Positions 27,901-39,100 of a stretch of DNA of 64,000 nt are shown piece after piece. The stretch spans positions 19,968,958-20,032,957 of the forward strand of contig CM055093.1 of NCBI GenBank assembly GCA_029204225.1. The letters are read 5' to 3'. The first letter of the stretch is position 1; every line of letters begins with the position of its first letter. The translations under genes were made by a program, and so were the position numbers. Source of the DNA: Diphasiastrum complanatum (Eukaryota; Streptophyta; Lycopodiopsida; Lycopodiales; Lycopodiaceae). The notes under the pieces are model-generated. The model had not been told where the DNA came from, did not search any database, and was given only the letters and a program-made list of their open reading frames with translations.

Positions 27901-30900
27901 CACCAGGTAATGGGGAGCTGCCTCCTCTCTGGATCCTGAGCAGCCGGGTGACCGAACGTGCCCATGCTGAAACGAAATGCAACGAGCTCCTCCATGAGCC
28001 TGATAGGATCCAAACCTATGTGTGGACCCACCCTGTGAATGTACTGAAGCCAATCGGCCTCGAGTTCCCTGTCTGCGATCTATGTCAGAGGGAGGAAGAG
28101 GGGATGCAGCATGTGTGCAATGCTGTGGATACTCCTGTGGAAGTAGTTCCACCGCGTCTCCCATATGAACTTCAGCTCTGTCATCCTGCAATTGAGAGGC
28201 ATGTGGTTTAGGGAATTACGAAAAATCGTAACATTCACAAAAAAACAAAATAGCAACCATTGAAAAGATAAAGAACAATTACAACACTGTACCGCTTACC
28301 TCTCTGGCTGCAAGATGGGCAGCTGCAGGAACTGTCCAATCCGGTCCATGAGCTAATACACCAGTCCAAGTGTCGACCCCTCGCTGTCAGCCATGCAGAG
28401 CACAATGTAGAGTGGTCAAAGTAGTCCTGGCAATTTCTGTGCATCCCTCCAGAACTGGTCTCCCCTCACCATAGAAGAAAAGTGCTCCCCATCCTTAGTG
28501 CGCGGAAACGTACTGGCACACCAAAGATCACTGGCAACCATCTGTAGAAGCTGGGCCCTACACCTGATCAAACGGTCGATGACCACCAAGTCGAATGCAA
28601 AGCGTGTGAGGGCTGGCTTACGGAGGTCCAGATGGCTGAACACCCGGAACATGGCAAGAACACGCCTCTTTCTGGTGACAAAAGTCACCAGGAAGAGGGC
28701 CTCCCGGATGATGGCTCTAACCCAGGGAAGTGCTCCTATGTCCCCCATCAGATGGTCTATGTCGTGCGCTGCACAAGGGGTATGAACAATATGAGGGAAC
28801 TCGGCCTCTAGCAGTACACCCATCTGAATGCAATTCGTGGCATTGTCCATCACCAGTGTGACGACATGTTGTGGGCCTATGGCTAGGATGGAAGACCTGA
28901 TGACATCAAACATGAACTCTGTAGATATGACTCTCCCCCCCCTGCTACAATCCACTACCCTTAAAAATTGTGTGCCCATGCAGCTGGAGACCAGTATGTT
29001 GAGGATCGGCCTCCTCTTGACATCAGTCCAGCCATCAGACATGATGCTGCAACCGTAAGTGGCCCAGTGCCGACGCAGAGGCTCCATCTCTCTAGACAAG
29101 GACTCAACCCTATCCCTTAGCATGTGTGTGCGGACAACCTCTGAACTAGGGACTCTCCAGCTAGGGCTGACAGACTGTGCAAGGCGGAAGGCCCTTCTGA
29201 TGGGCTCAGAGTCGGTGATGGCAAAGGGTAGGTTCAACTCGTAAATCAGACTGGCCACGGCCTGTGTGGCCTCTCTGTCCATGTGCGGCTGATGCGAGCC
29301 GCGAATGGTCTGTTGCACAAGGGCTCTCCCTGGTGGGCGACGGGTGGTGGACCTCCAGCATGGTGCACCAACCGTGACGGGAATGGACGATGATGCGACA
29401 AGCTGGGCACTGGTGGATGTATCGGCTGTAGACGTGGAATGGGAAGAGTGGGATGCAGTGGCAGGGATGGGTGCAGCAACATAGGTGGGGTGCACTGGTG
29501 GAGGGGCAACATATGGCATGGGGTACGAAAACTGCTGGCTGAGAAGGTCATCCGGATGGGAAGGGAAGGAAGAAGGGATCTCTTCCACATCCTCGAAGGC
29601 CCCAGCAGTAGCATCCTGGGCCTGCTCGGGTGGCGGAGAGTCCATGAGAAAGTCGTAGACTGGGGGAGTGCGAGCAACAGTGGGTGGTGGTGGAACCGCA
29701 ATGGCAACTGGCGGACGCGATGGGATGGGATCCACCGGAATCTGAGCAGAAGCAGGCAGCAACTCTGGGTCAGCCACATAAGGAGCGGTGCAAAATCGAA
29801 TGCCCCTGCCATGAGCCGCGGCCCGTAGGTGTCCAGTAGTCGCTGCCTGTTGGGGACGGTCATGCTGCCACAAGGGGCAGCATTCAAGGTGGCACCATCT
29901 TTGGCGCGTGCACCGAGCAGATGGCCTTTAAGGCGAGTGAGAGATGCAGCAAACTCGATGAGACAGTATTGGCAGTGCACGATCTTCTGACCGGTCTTGT
30001 TGGCCTTGTCGGCAACCCGCCTGACAATGTCTACCTCGTCCCACAAACCGGAAAGGTCGGATTGCACCATTGCAGATGAAATGAGGGATGGATTGCTGGA
30101 AAAAAAACAGCAGGGCTCACTGTTGGAGAGACGCTGAAAATGGGCGAAGGCAGGGCGAAGCAAGTCAGATGCAAGGCAAGGTGTTGCGTGGGCGAAGGGC
30201 GACACAAGGAATCAAAAGGCAGGTAGGCAAAAACAACAGCAATGGCAGAGCGGAGGAGGGCGCAAAAAAATTTCAGAGGAAATGCGAGGGGGGCGGGTAG
30301 GTTTAGGTCAAAAAAAAATTTTAAAATATTAAATAATAAAAGTATTATTATATTGTGGTACCGCGGTACCAGTACGGTCCCGCGGTACCGGGATCCGTGG
30401 TACCCAGTACCGCAGGACCTATGAAACAACCATTTGATCTTTCCAAGTGAAATGTTTATGAGGCTTTCCCAGCTGGAATTCGATCATTAAGTCCTTCGCC
30501 AACGCATCTGCACCATAATGCTCTCTGATTTCTTGGAGTAGGCCAGTCACTTGAGTTGTCACCGTTGCCATCAAGTGTTCCTGTCTACTTAGTGTGTCCG
30601 CCACCACATTGTTCTTTCCCGCCGTGTGTACAATGTCTATATTGAATTTTGAGAGAAAGTTTTGCCATCGCATGTGCTTTGGCGTGAGCATACCTTGGGA
30701 TGAGAAGTACTTGAGTGATACATTATCACTGAACGCCTTAAAGGGTTTTCCTGCCACATAATGTCTCCAATGCTCCACTGCTTGAACTACTGCGACCATT
30801 TCTTTTTCATGAGTTGGCCATCGTCACTCTATGTCACTCAATTTCTTTGAAAAATATGCAACAGGTTTTCCGTCTTGCATCAACATGGCCCCAATAGCAA

Positions 30901-33140
30901 AGTTCGACGCGTCTATATGTATTTCGAAAGATTTGCTAAAGTCCGGTAAGGCAAGGATGGGTTCTTGAGTGATCCGTCATTTTAGTTCTTGGAACGCTGC
31001 TTCACATTCCGGTGTCCATGTCATCTTCAGATGAGTCTTGGTCTGCTCCAACAGTGGTGCCACAATTTTGCTAAATGCCTCAATGAATCTCCTATAAAAG
31101 TTACATAAGCCCACAAAGGATTTGATGTCGTGAACAGTTTTAGGAGCCAGCCAATCCAAGATAGTCTTGATCTTCTTAGGATCCATCCGAATTCGTCCGT
31201 AGCCTATAACATGTCCAAGGAAATCAACTTCCTCTACCACAAATTCACATTTTTCTCTTTTCGCGAACAAGATGTTCTTCCTCAGTCGTTGGAGGACCGT
31301 CCTTAAATGTTTAATGTGATCTTTGAGGCTACGACTAAACACCAAGATGTCGTCGATGTACACAATGACAAATTCATCTAAGCAGTCTTGAAAAATGTTG
31401 TTCATCAACGTGCAAAAAGTGGCTGGTGCGTTTGTTAGACCGAACGGCATCACCCTGAATTCGTGGCTTCCATACCGTGTTCGAAAAGCCGTTTTGTGCT
31501 CATCGCCTTTGGCTATTCGAATTTGGTGATATCCAGATCTGAGATCTATTCGGCTAAAATATCTGGCATGTTTGAGCTGGTTGAACAGGTCATCTATTCT
31601 AGGCATGGGACACTTGTTCTTTATGGTACCTTTGTTGAGCATGCGGTAATCCACACACATCCGCAATGTCTTGTCCGTCTTTTCCACGAATAACACTGGG
31701 GCTCCAAAAGGTGAAGCACTGGGTCTAATGAATCCTTTGTCTATCAATTCACCAAGTTGTCGTTTCAGTTCCACCAACTCTTCTTGGGACATCCTATAGG
31801 GTGCTCGTGAAGTTGGTTCTGTTCCTGGTACCAACTCAATCTTATGGTCCACTGGTCTTCGAGGAGGTAACTTAGCTGGGAGTTCTTCCGGAAACACATC
31901 GCGAAATTCCTCTAGCAAATCTGCCACCTCCTTTGGCAAGTTTTTTTGTTGTGCGTTTTTCCCTTCTGGAACCTCTCTACATATACAAAGAAAGCACTTT
32001 GACTTTTTCCCTTTCGCCATGCTTTTAATCACAGATGCAGCAACCAAATTTTGTTCAATATCGGTACCCTTAGCGTTCCCTCCAGGCAGAGCTTTTGTCA
32101 TACAGATCTGTCCCTTGTAATCCAAGAGAACCAAGTTTGAGCTCCTACCCAAAACTGCAATACAATATTCATTTAGCCAGGGAAGGCCCAAAATTACATC
32201 GAAGGCATCCATCTCGAAAATCAAAAAGCTAAGTTTAGCCTTCCATCTCCCAATTTGCACCGGGATGTTCAATGTTGCTTTGTCTGCGTCCAGTGCTCCC
32301 TTTGCCGTTTCTACCTTGAGCGTTGATGTTACATTTTTGGTCGACAAGCTGAACTGTTCCACTACGCTCTTTGAAATATAGTTATGTGAAGCTCCGGAGT
32401 CGATCATGAAATCTGACTTCCTACCCGCGATCTTTCCGGATAGGAATAATAATCTTGAACCAATCTTGGGGGTTGCCCCATGGAAGCTCCTTTCCATACT
32501 TGTATGTCGTCCACCCACAAATGTAAACTCCTCCTTCAACTCCCAACTAGATCAGATCACCTGGAAGAAGTTAAGCAACCAGGGGTTATTCAGGTCCAAA
32601 CAAGCACACCACAAACGAACATACCAACCAAAGCAAACATAGAGGATCCCTCTCAAGCCACATTCCCCTTGAGACCGGACGTAGGACCTTTGCCTAACCG
32701 CGCCCACTCAAATATATCACAGAATTAGCCCACGGGGAAACATCCATCCAACCATCCGTGCTTTCACCATTAAGCAGCACATTGCCTCAGTCACGCCCCA
32801 CCACTTTTTGGTCGATAAAGTGGTGTAAAAAATAGTTTTGATTTTCAATGCATGGAAATGTATGTTTAGATTGTGTGTCATAACACCCCCCTACTGAAAA
32901 AACATTGCACTGTGCCTGGTGTATAACGAGATCAAAGGGAGATACCACTGTCTGTTTCACGACACGCCTGTCACCCTACGATCCCTCCTAGCCTATGAGG
33001 ACTCCCGATGCGTTGCACTCATGATACGAGAGATTTTTATACTACGACAGGATTTTGTGTTAGACAGCCCAGTAGAGCCATGTTTCTTAGCATCAGATTA
33101 CCTCTTTCTTCTCCAGGAGGAGACGACGAGACCTAGTATC

Positions 33141-33173
<33 letters not shown>

Positions 33174-36100
33174 CGACTTACCTGCCCATAGAGATCCGAG
33201 ACAGTGTATCAATGGTTAACCCGTACAGTTCGAATATGTCACCCCGCACCCCACAAGGCACAGACCGTGCTTTCACCAACCTAATGGCAGCACATTGCCT
33301 CATCTGTCCTACGTGTAGACGGCGCCAGGCCCGAACCGCGGGAATTGACCGTGCTTACACCTCAAGGGCAGCACCTTGCCTCATCAAGTCCCCCGTTCTG
33401 TCGACCACCCCGACCGTGGATGCACCCGTGCTTACACTGTGGGTAGCACCTTGCACAACGGTTGTCCTGACAAATCCCAAAACGTGGCCATCCTTGTGAG
33501 ACTTGCGTAGCTGACCGGCTAGTCGGCTCTGATACCACATGTTGCGCCGACGCCTCAAAGGGGCGCTGGGACTTGAGTGGTTTCCCCAACACGCGCTTAA
33601 GTCTAACATTCATCCATCATGCACTTATGTAAAAGCCAACTCAGAAACGTAACAAGCTTAACCATTCAGACTTAAGAAAACTAGAATCCCAACCAACCCG
33701 AAAGCCAACTCAGAATCGTCCCCAAAAGGTAACCAAAGACAAAGACAAGCCACACATGAAACCCAAGGCATAGTGGTCGCCAAACTGACCAATTGGCATA
33801 GCGGCAAGCCACACGTCGGTGACGTGGACCCTTAGGCGTCGGCGACGCAAAAAGGTTGTAGTAAGGGTCCTTCCACTTGGACCAGTCCCGGAGGCGAAAC
33901 CGAAATGGTAATTATCTCCAAGGATCAACTTTATTAGATCTGGAAGAGGTTACATTCATACATAGACTGCCCGGTCTCAGGGCCACCAACATGTGCTGGG
34001 CATTGTGCCTGACTCGTGCTGGTAGAGGGAGCTGAGACCTGGCGACTGGATTCCTGGCGCTGGTTGAGCTGTCCAAGTTTCTGTCTGCCGGACTCCCCCT
34101 ATAGTTCTGGTGTGATTCGGCGCACCCCCTCTATCCTGAAACATAGTGCTTTCTGGTAAAGCACGCTTTTTAGGACTTAGTTTTTATTTTGCTGATTAAT
34201 CTTGGCAGAATCAGTCTGGCTCCCGGACCTGGGTCCCGGGAGTTGTTCCAGCAGCAAAATCAACTTGCTTCCTGACTAGGCCATGACTCGAGCTCTAGAG
34301 CTAGCTCATGACTTGTGACTACTTGACTGGCTCATCACAGATTGGAGTCTCAGTCCTTGACGTTCTAACTTGCTCTGGGACCTTAGGGAGCGTCACCCCT
34401 TAGAGTCTTACAGAGCACGCTGGGTGCACCTGAGTCAGCTTTACAACAGTTGGCTTCCAGTGCTCGTGACGAAGCTTTCAGTTGGTTGAGTTTGATGTAA
34501 GTGAGACCGCTTGCTTGGAATGGATGTTACTCGTTTGTAACGAAGCTTCGAGTTGGTTAAGTTTGATGTGTGTCGGGCGGCTGGCACGGAGGGAAGTCAC
34601 CCACATTGGGACCCCGATCTAGCATGGCGCCAAGTTGGATCTCAATGTTGGTTTTGAAACTTCAAGTTGGTTAAGTCTGATCTTTGTTGGTGAGTTGGCT
34701 GCTTGTATGTCAAGTGGGTTTGTATGGCAAGAGTTGAAGACTGGGAAGCTAAGTCATGGTTCCCAGTTCCCTTTGGGATGCCTGCGCTACATGTGGTATC
34801 AGAGCTGACTGGCCGGTCAGCTATGCAGATCTCGCGAAAATGGCCACTGTTTGGGGTTCATTAGAACAACTGTTGTGCAAGATGCTGCCCACAATGTAAG
34901 CACGGGTGCGTCCACGGTCGGGGTGGTCGGCAGAACGGGGGACTTGATGAGTCAAGGTGCTGCCCTTGAGGTGTAAGCACAGTCAGTTCTCGCGGTTCAG
35001 GCTTGGCGCTGTCTGCACGTAGTACAGATGAGGCAGTGTGCTGCCATTAGGTTGGTGTAAGCACGGTCTATGCCTTGTGGGGTGCGGGACGACATATTCG
35101 AACTGTACGGGTTAACCATTGATACAGAGATGTTGCTCAAATTCGGGTGTAAAGCACGGGTGGTTAGCTGCTGGTGCGGGATAGCTGCGGATCGTTTAGC
35201 TGTAAGGGCTATCGACCAAAAAGTGGTGGGGCATGACTGAGGCAATGTGCTGCTTAATGATGAAAGCACAAATAGTTGGCGGGGTGTTCTCTGTGGGCTG
35301 ATTCTGTGATTGATTTGTATGGGCGCGGCCAGGCAAAGGTCCTTTGGCAGGACTATCTCAAAGGGGGACCTTGTCTTTGTTACTTGTTAGTAAACCTGCC
35401 TGAGTGTCTTGCTTGCATGTATTCGTGGTGAGTCTTGGTACTCGTGCTTTGCCTGGTTTGCATGATTGCTTGTGATACAAGGAGCTGATGACTCGAGAAG
35501 GAACCTTTCTTTTGTTTGAAGGCTGACACCATCAAATGCAAAGGATGGATGGCTAGCCTGTTTCTTGGGTTAGTCTCATTTGTGACGACGCCCACCAGAC
35601 GCAAGCAGGAAGTCAAAAAGTTGGAAAGAGCAATTTCAAGGGAGATCTTCTATGGAGCAGTTGGTCTTCATTTGGGATGGCTACCTTTGGAATTGAAAGT
35701 CACTGAGCATGGGTGATATTTAATATCAGTTGGGTTTTTCCTCAAAGGGGAAAAAGACTAGGATCCTCTTCAGAGATTGGCAACAAGTTGGATCAAGCCA
35801 TAATCCTAGCAGATGGGAAGCAAAGTGTTGGAAAGGCTTTTTGTCTGAGAACTCTACTCTAAGTCCGATCAACTGTTTTTATAAGTGGAGGGGAACACAC
35901 ACCTCTCTCTTGGGGCAAAGTTTGAATGAAAGTTGATCAAAACGAGGGCAAATTCAAGGTGACCTAGTCATACTCACACAAGGAGACTGCGAACTTTGGA
36001 CCTAATAAGTTGACAAGTTTTTGTTGTGGAGGGAAATCTTGTTATAGGCTTTCTTTGGACCAGCAATGATGAGGAGACATAAGGAGTACGCTGACTTGTG

Positions 36101-39100
36101 TTACGTGTAAGGCAGCTGATCAATGAAGGAACTGTGAAAGTTGAGTCTTGCACGAGAGACTTGGTACTTCGAACAGACGCTAAGGGACAGTTCGTGTTGA
36201 GATCGGACTAGTGCAAACTCTGGGTGCATGTGTATGATTCAAAGAGAGCTACTTGAAGCCAAGCTAGATGTACACTTCTTTCTTTGACTGTGAGGCAACT
36301 AACCAGTGATGGAATTGTGAAAGTCAAGTTTTGCACGATGGACATGGCGCTTCAAACGAACGCGAAGAGATAGTTCGTATGCGGATCAAACTGGTGTGAC
36401 CCCTTGGCTCTCCACGAGGTCATTGGTTACATTTGGATTGATTCAAAGACAGCTACTTCAAGCTAAGTGAGAGGTGCATTGCGGAGTACTCAATCTTTGT
36501 CTACCTCAAAGAGCCAAAAATGAAAAGTATCAAGATCAGGCTGGGACAAGGAGAGAAATCAAGGTGCAGAAGCAACAAGGCACGGAGTGGACCATAAAGT
36601 GGGCAATCAAACGATAAATCCTTTGGCTCAGGGAGCCCTGATATTTGTGCGAAATTGATCAAATCTGGAGCTCAGGGAGCTCAACACAAAAGTGCATCAA
36701 GGACAAATCAGGAGCTCAAAGGAGCTCCAAAGTCAAAAGTCAGAAGCGACAGGGGCAAACATTTCACAGAAAGGCCTCTGTCACCAGTTAATAAGGTTCT
36801 TGGGTTTTACGAAAGCGATATAAAACCTACGCTTTTCCCAGACAAAGTGATATTTTCAAGTTACGTAATTTTTCAGTACAAAGAGCTGAGCCTCCGACTT
36901 GTGGTGTGCCAGCTTCAATGTTAATAAAAAGTGGCCAGTAAATTGAGTACTGTGCCAAGTAGATCAAATGTATAGTTACTTTTAATATGGAGGCACCTTT
37001 ACTTTAATCTAACATCCGATGAGGACATCAGATTTTATAAAGGTGGGGTGGATGTTGTAAAGTTACATTTACAAGCCTTACTTCCGACGCCACCGGCGCC
37101 AGTATTGTCCCCGATGCCAGTAGTGCCCCTGCTGCTCCCGGCACCACCAGCGCCGGCGCCGCTCCCGACACGACTGTGACCAGAATCCAGCCGGCGCCAA
37201 GTTCCTATGGCTGAAAATCTTTGATCGGTTCTAGCGAAGTCCAGAGAGCTCAGATCGATGTGCAATCACCTCACACGATCTAGGCATGATTAAAGGAAGC
37301 CTGGGGATCAATAAATTCTAGAGAGAGAAAATGACTTTCTAGAGAGAGAAAATCCTAGAGAGAGAAAACGTGCTTTACCGGCCTGAGTAGAGTACTTGGT
37401 ATGAGGGGAGGTGGCGAATCCCACCAATACTATAGGGGAGTGCGGGTTGCGACTCAGGGCGAGCTCCAACCAAGTCTCAGCCTCCCTTGCTGGAATGTTG
37501 TCCTGGCACTCGCCTTGGCATGCCAACACCCCAGAGACTAGGGTTAGTCACACACTTGAAATGTAACCTTCTCAGATTTATCAATAAAGTGGGATTTTCC
37601 TCAAACTGACTCTGATTACCTTCTAGGTTTCAGTGTTCGGAAAAAGCGCCAGTTCTAAGGCCGCTTCAAACTTTTTAATTTGGCACATAGTTGAGGGTCG
37701 TATCCCGGGACGCCAGGGGTATGCGTCGGGACCATTCTGTCCGTGGCGCCAGCGGTATGCTGTCGGGACCATTTGGTCCATGAACTAGTTGTCTCCATAT
37801 CTGTCACGGCTTGTGGTTCTGAGTGTTCCTTGCATGAACGTGAATGGGTTAAGCTCTTGGGGAACGGGCTCTAACCTGTCGGCTGAGTTGGATGGCTTGC
37901 TTGGGTGGAAGTTACCTGTTTATGGCTGTCCAGTCTGGCGTGGCGCCAGGTTGGCTTCCAGCGCTCGTGACGAAGCTTTCAGTTGGTTAAGTCTGATGTA
38001 AGTCAGACCGCTTGCTTGGAATGGATGTTACTCGTTTGTAACGAAGCTTCGAGTTGGTTAAGTTTGATGTATGTCGGGCGGCTGGCGCGGAGGGAAGTCA
38101 CCCACATCGGGACCCCCGATCTGGCATGGCGCCAGGTTGGATCTCAATGTTGGTTTCGGAACTTCAAGTTGGTTAAGTCTGATCTTTGTTGGCGAGTTGG
38201 CTGCTTGTATGTCAAGTGGGTTTGGATGGCAAGAGTTGAAGGCTGGGAAGCTCAGTCGTGGTTCCCGGCTCCCTTTGGGATGCCTGCGCTACACCTACTT
38301 ATGCCCAACAAGAAACCCTAAAAAGGGGTCCAGAGGATAAGAGTCAATTGGGAGGGAAAATAGTGCGCCCTCCAAGAGAGCCCCCCTCCAAGGTAATATG
38401 TCAATAAATGAATAATAGGGCCCAAGGCCAACCATATAGTCTAAATGTCAGTGAACAATAAAATAGAGGGCCCAAGGCCTACTTACGTATAAAAGATAAA
38501 GGTAAAGTAGGTGCGAATGGACGTGACGAATGTAAAGAGCCAAGTCCATTACTCATAATGTCTTGTATCTCGATACATGGTAGGCCAATAGAAGAACCTC
38601 TTTATAGCTTCAAGAGTAGAAGGTATTCCTCTATGTCCTGCATAAGGAGGATTATGACTTTCTTGTAGGATTTTTCTTCTAGAGGGCAAGGGAATGCATA
38701 ACTTATCCTCTTTGAGTAAATAGCCTTCTTTCAATAGATAATCCTTGTAGCGTTGATTCTTTTCCAAATTTTCAAAGATGTGTTTGAAATCAAAGTCACT
38801 GGCATACATAGTTTTGATAGGTAAGGTCTTCATGATAAGCTATGGAGATATGATTAATTTTTGGTATTCTTGATAAAGCGTCGGCAACTTTATTGTCTTT
38901 TCCTGGGTGATAAATTAATTGGAAATGAAAAGTACTAAGATAGTTGGCCCATTTAAGATGTTTTTCTCGAATAAGTTGTTGAGTAAGAAAATATCTAAGG
39001 CTTTGATGATCTGTCTTAACAACAAAATCATTTCCGAGGAGATAATGTTTCCATAGCTTAAGGGCATGAATAATTGCCAAGAGTTCCTTTTCATGGATGT

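Larger units (their letters stand above)
24356..30423 (-). mobile_element. hAT-superfamily DNA transposon, 6068 bp
   Basis: The element is bounded on both sides by the 8-bp duplication AAACAACC (24348-24355 and 30424-30431), which is diagnostic for hAT. The ends are imperfect inverted repeats: CATAGTACCCCGTGG on the left, CATAGGTCCTGCGG on the right read inward. Both ends carry dense GGTACCGCGGTACC-like words over the first 60-70 bp. It encodes on the minus strand a BED-finger/DUF659/hAT-dimerisation transposase with introns, and it interrupts the pol of element A between RNase H and integrase. It is therefore the youngest layer of the nest. Confidence 0.95.
21810..34448 (-). mobile_element. 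Element A: full-length Ty3/gypsy chromovirus-type retrotransposon, minus strand
   Basis: LTRs at 33540-34448 (5' on the minus strand) and 21810-22719 (3') start TGTTGTAAAG and end GGCGCAACA on the minus strand and are about 0.91 kb each. A primer site TGGTATCAGAGCC is at 33525-33537 (minus) and a polypurine tract ACGAGGGGAGGA abuts the 3' LTR. Pol is readable from 32539 down to 22960, interrupted by the hAT element. No Gag capsid or zinc knuckle is readable in the 1 kb between primer site and protease, so A may itself depend on another element for Gag. The TSD GTTGG and similar but not identical LTRs indicate a fairly young insertion. Confidence 0.95.
20997..38293 (+). mobile_element. Element B: LTR retrotransposon without recognisable gag or pol, split by element A
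   Basis: LTRs begin TGTTGTAAAG and end GCGCTACA. The 5' LTR is in two pieces, 20997-21809 and 34449-34791, because element A inserted within it; the 3' LTR is intact at 37053-38293 (1241 bp). A primer site TGGTATCAGAGC follows the 5' LTR at 34794-34805, and a purine run AAAGGTGGGGTGGA precedes the 3' LTR. The internal region is only about 2.26 kb and I can read no capsid, protease, RT or integrase in it, so the element looks non-autonomous (LARD-like). The five-base duplication CCTAC at both outer ends shows that this is one integration event. Confidence 0.92.

Noticed and set aside
21810-34448. Integrated pararetrovirus instead of a retrotransposon
   Set aside because: Paired LTRs with a 5-bp target duplication, a tRNA primer site and an integrase with chromodomain-like tail identify a Ty3/gypsy retrotransposon; no movement or coat protein reading is present.
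37053-38293. Solo LTR
   Set aside because: The matching 5' LTR exists in two pieces, and the CCTAC duplication spans the whole of element B, so it is the 3' LTR of that element.
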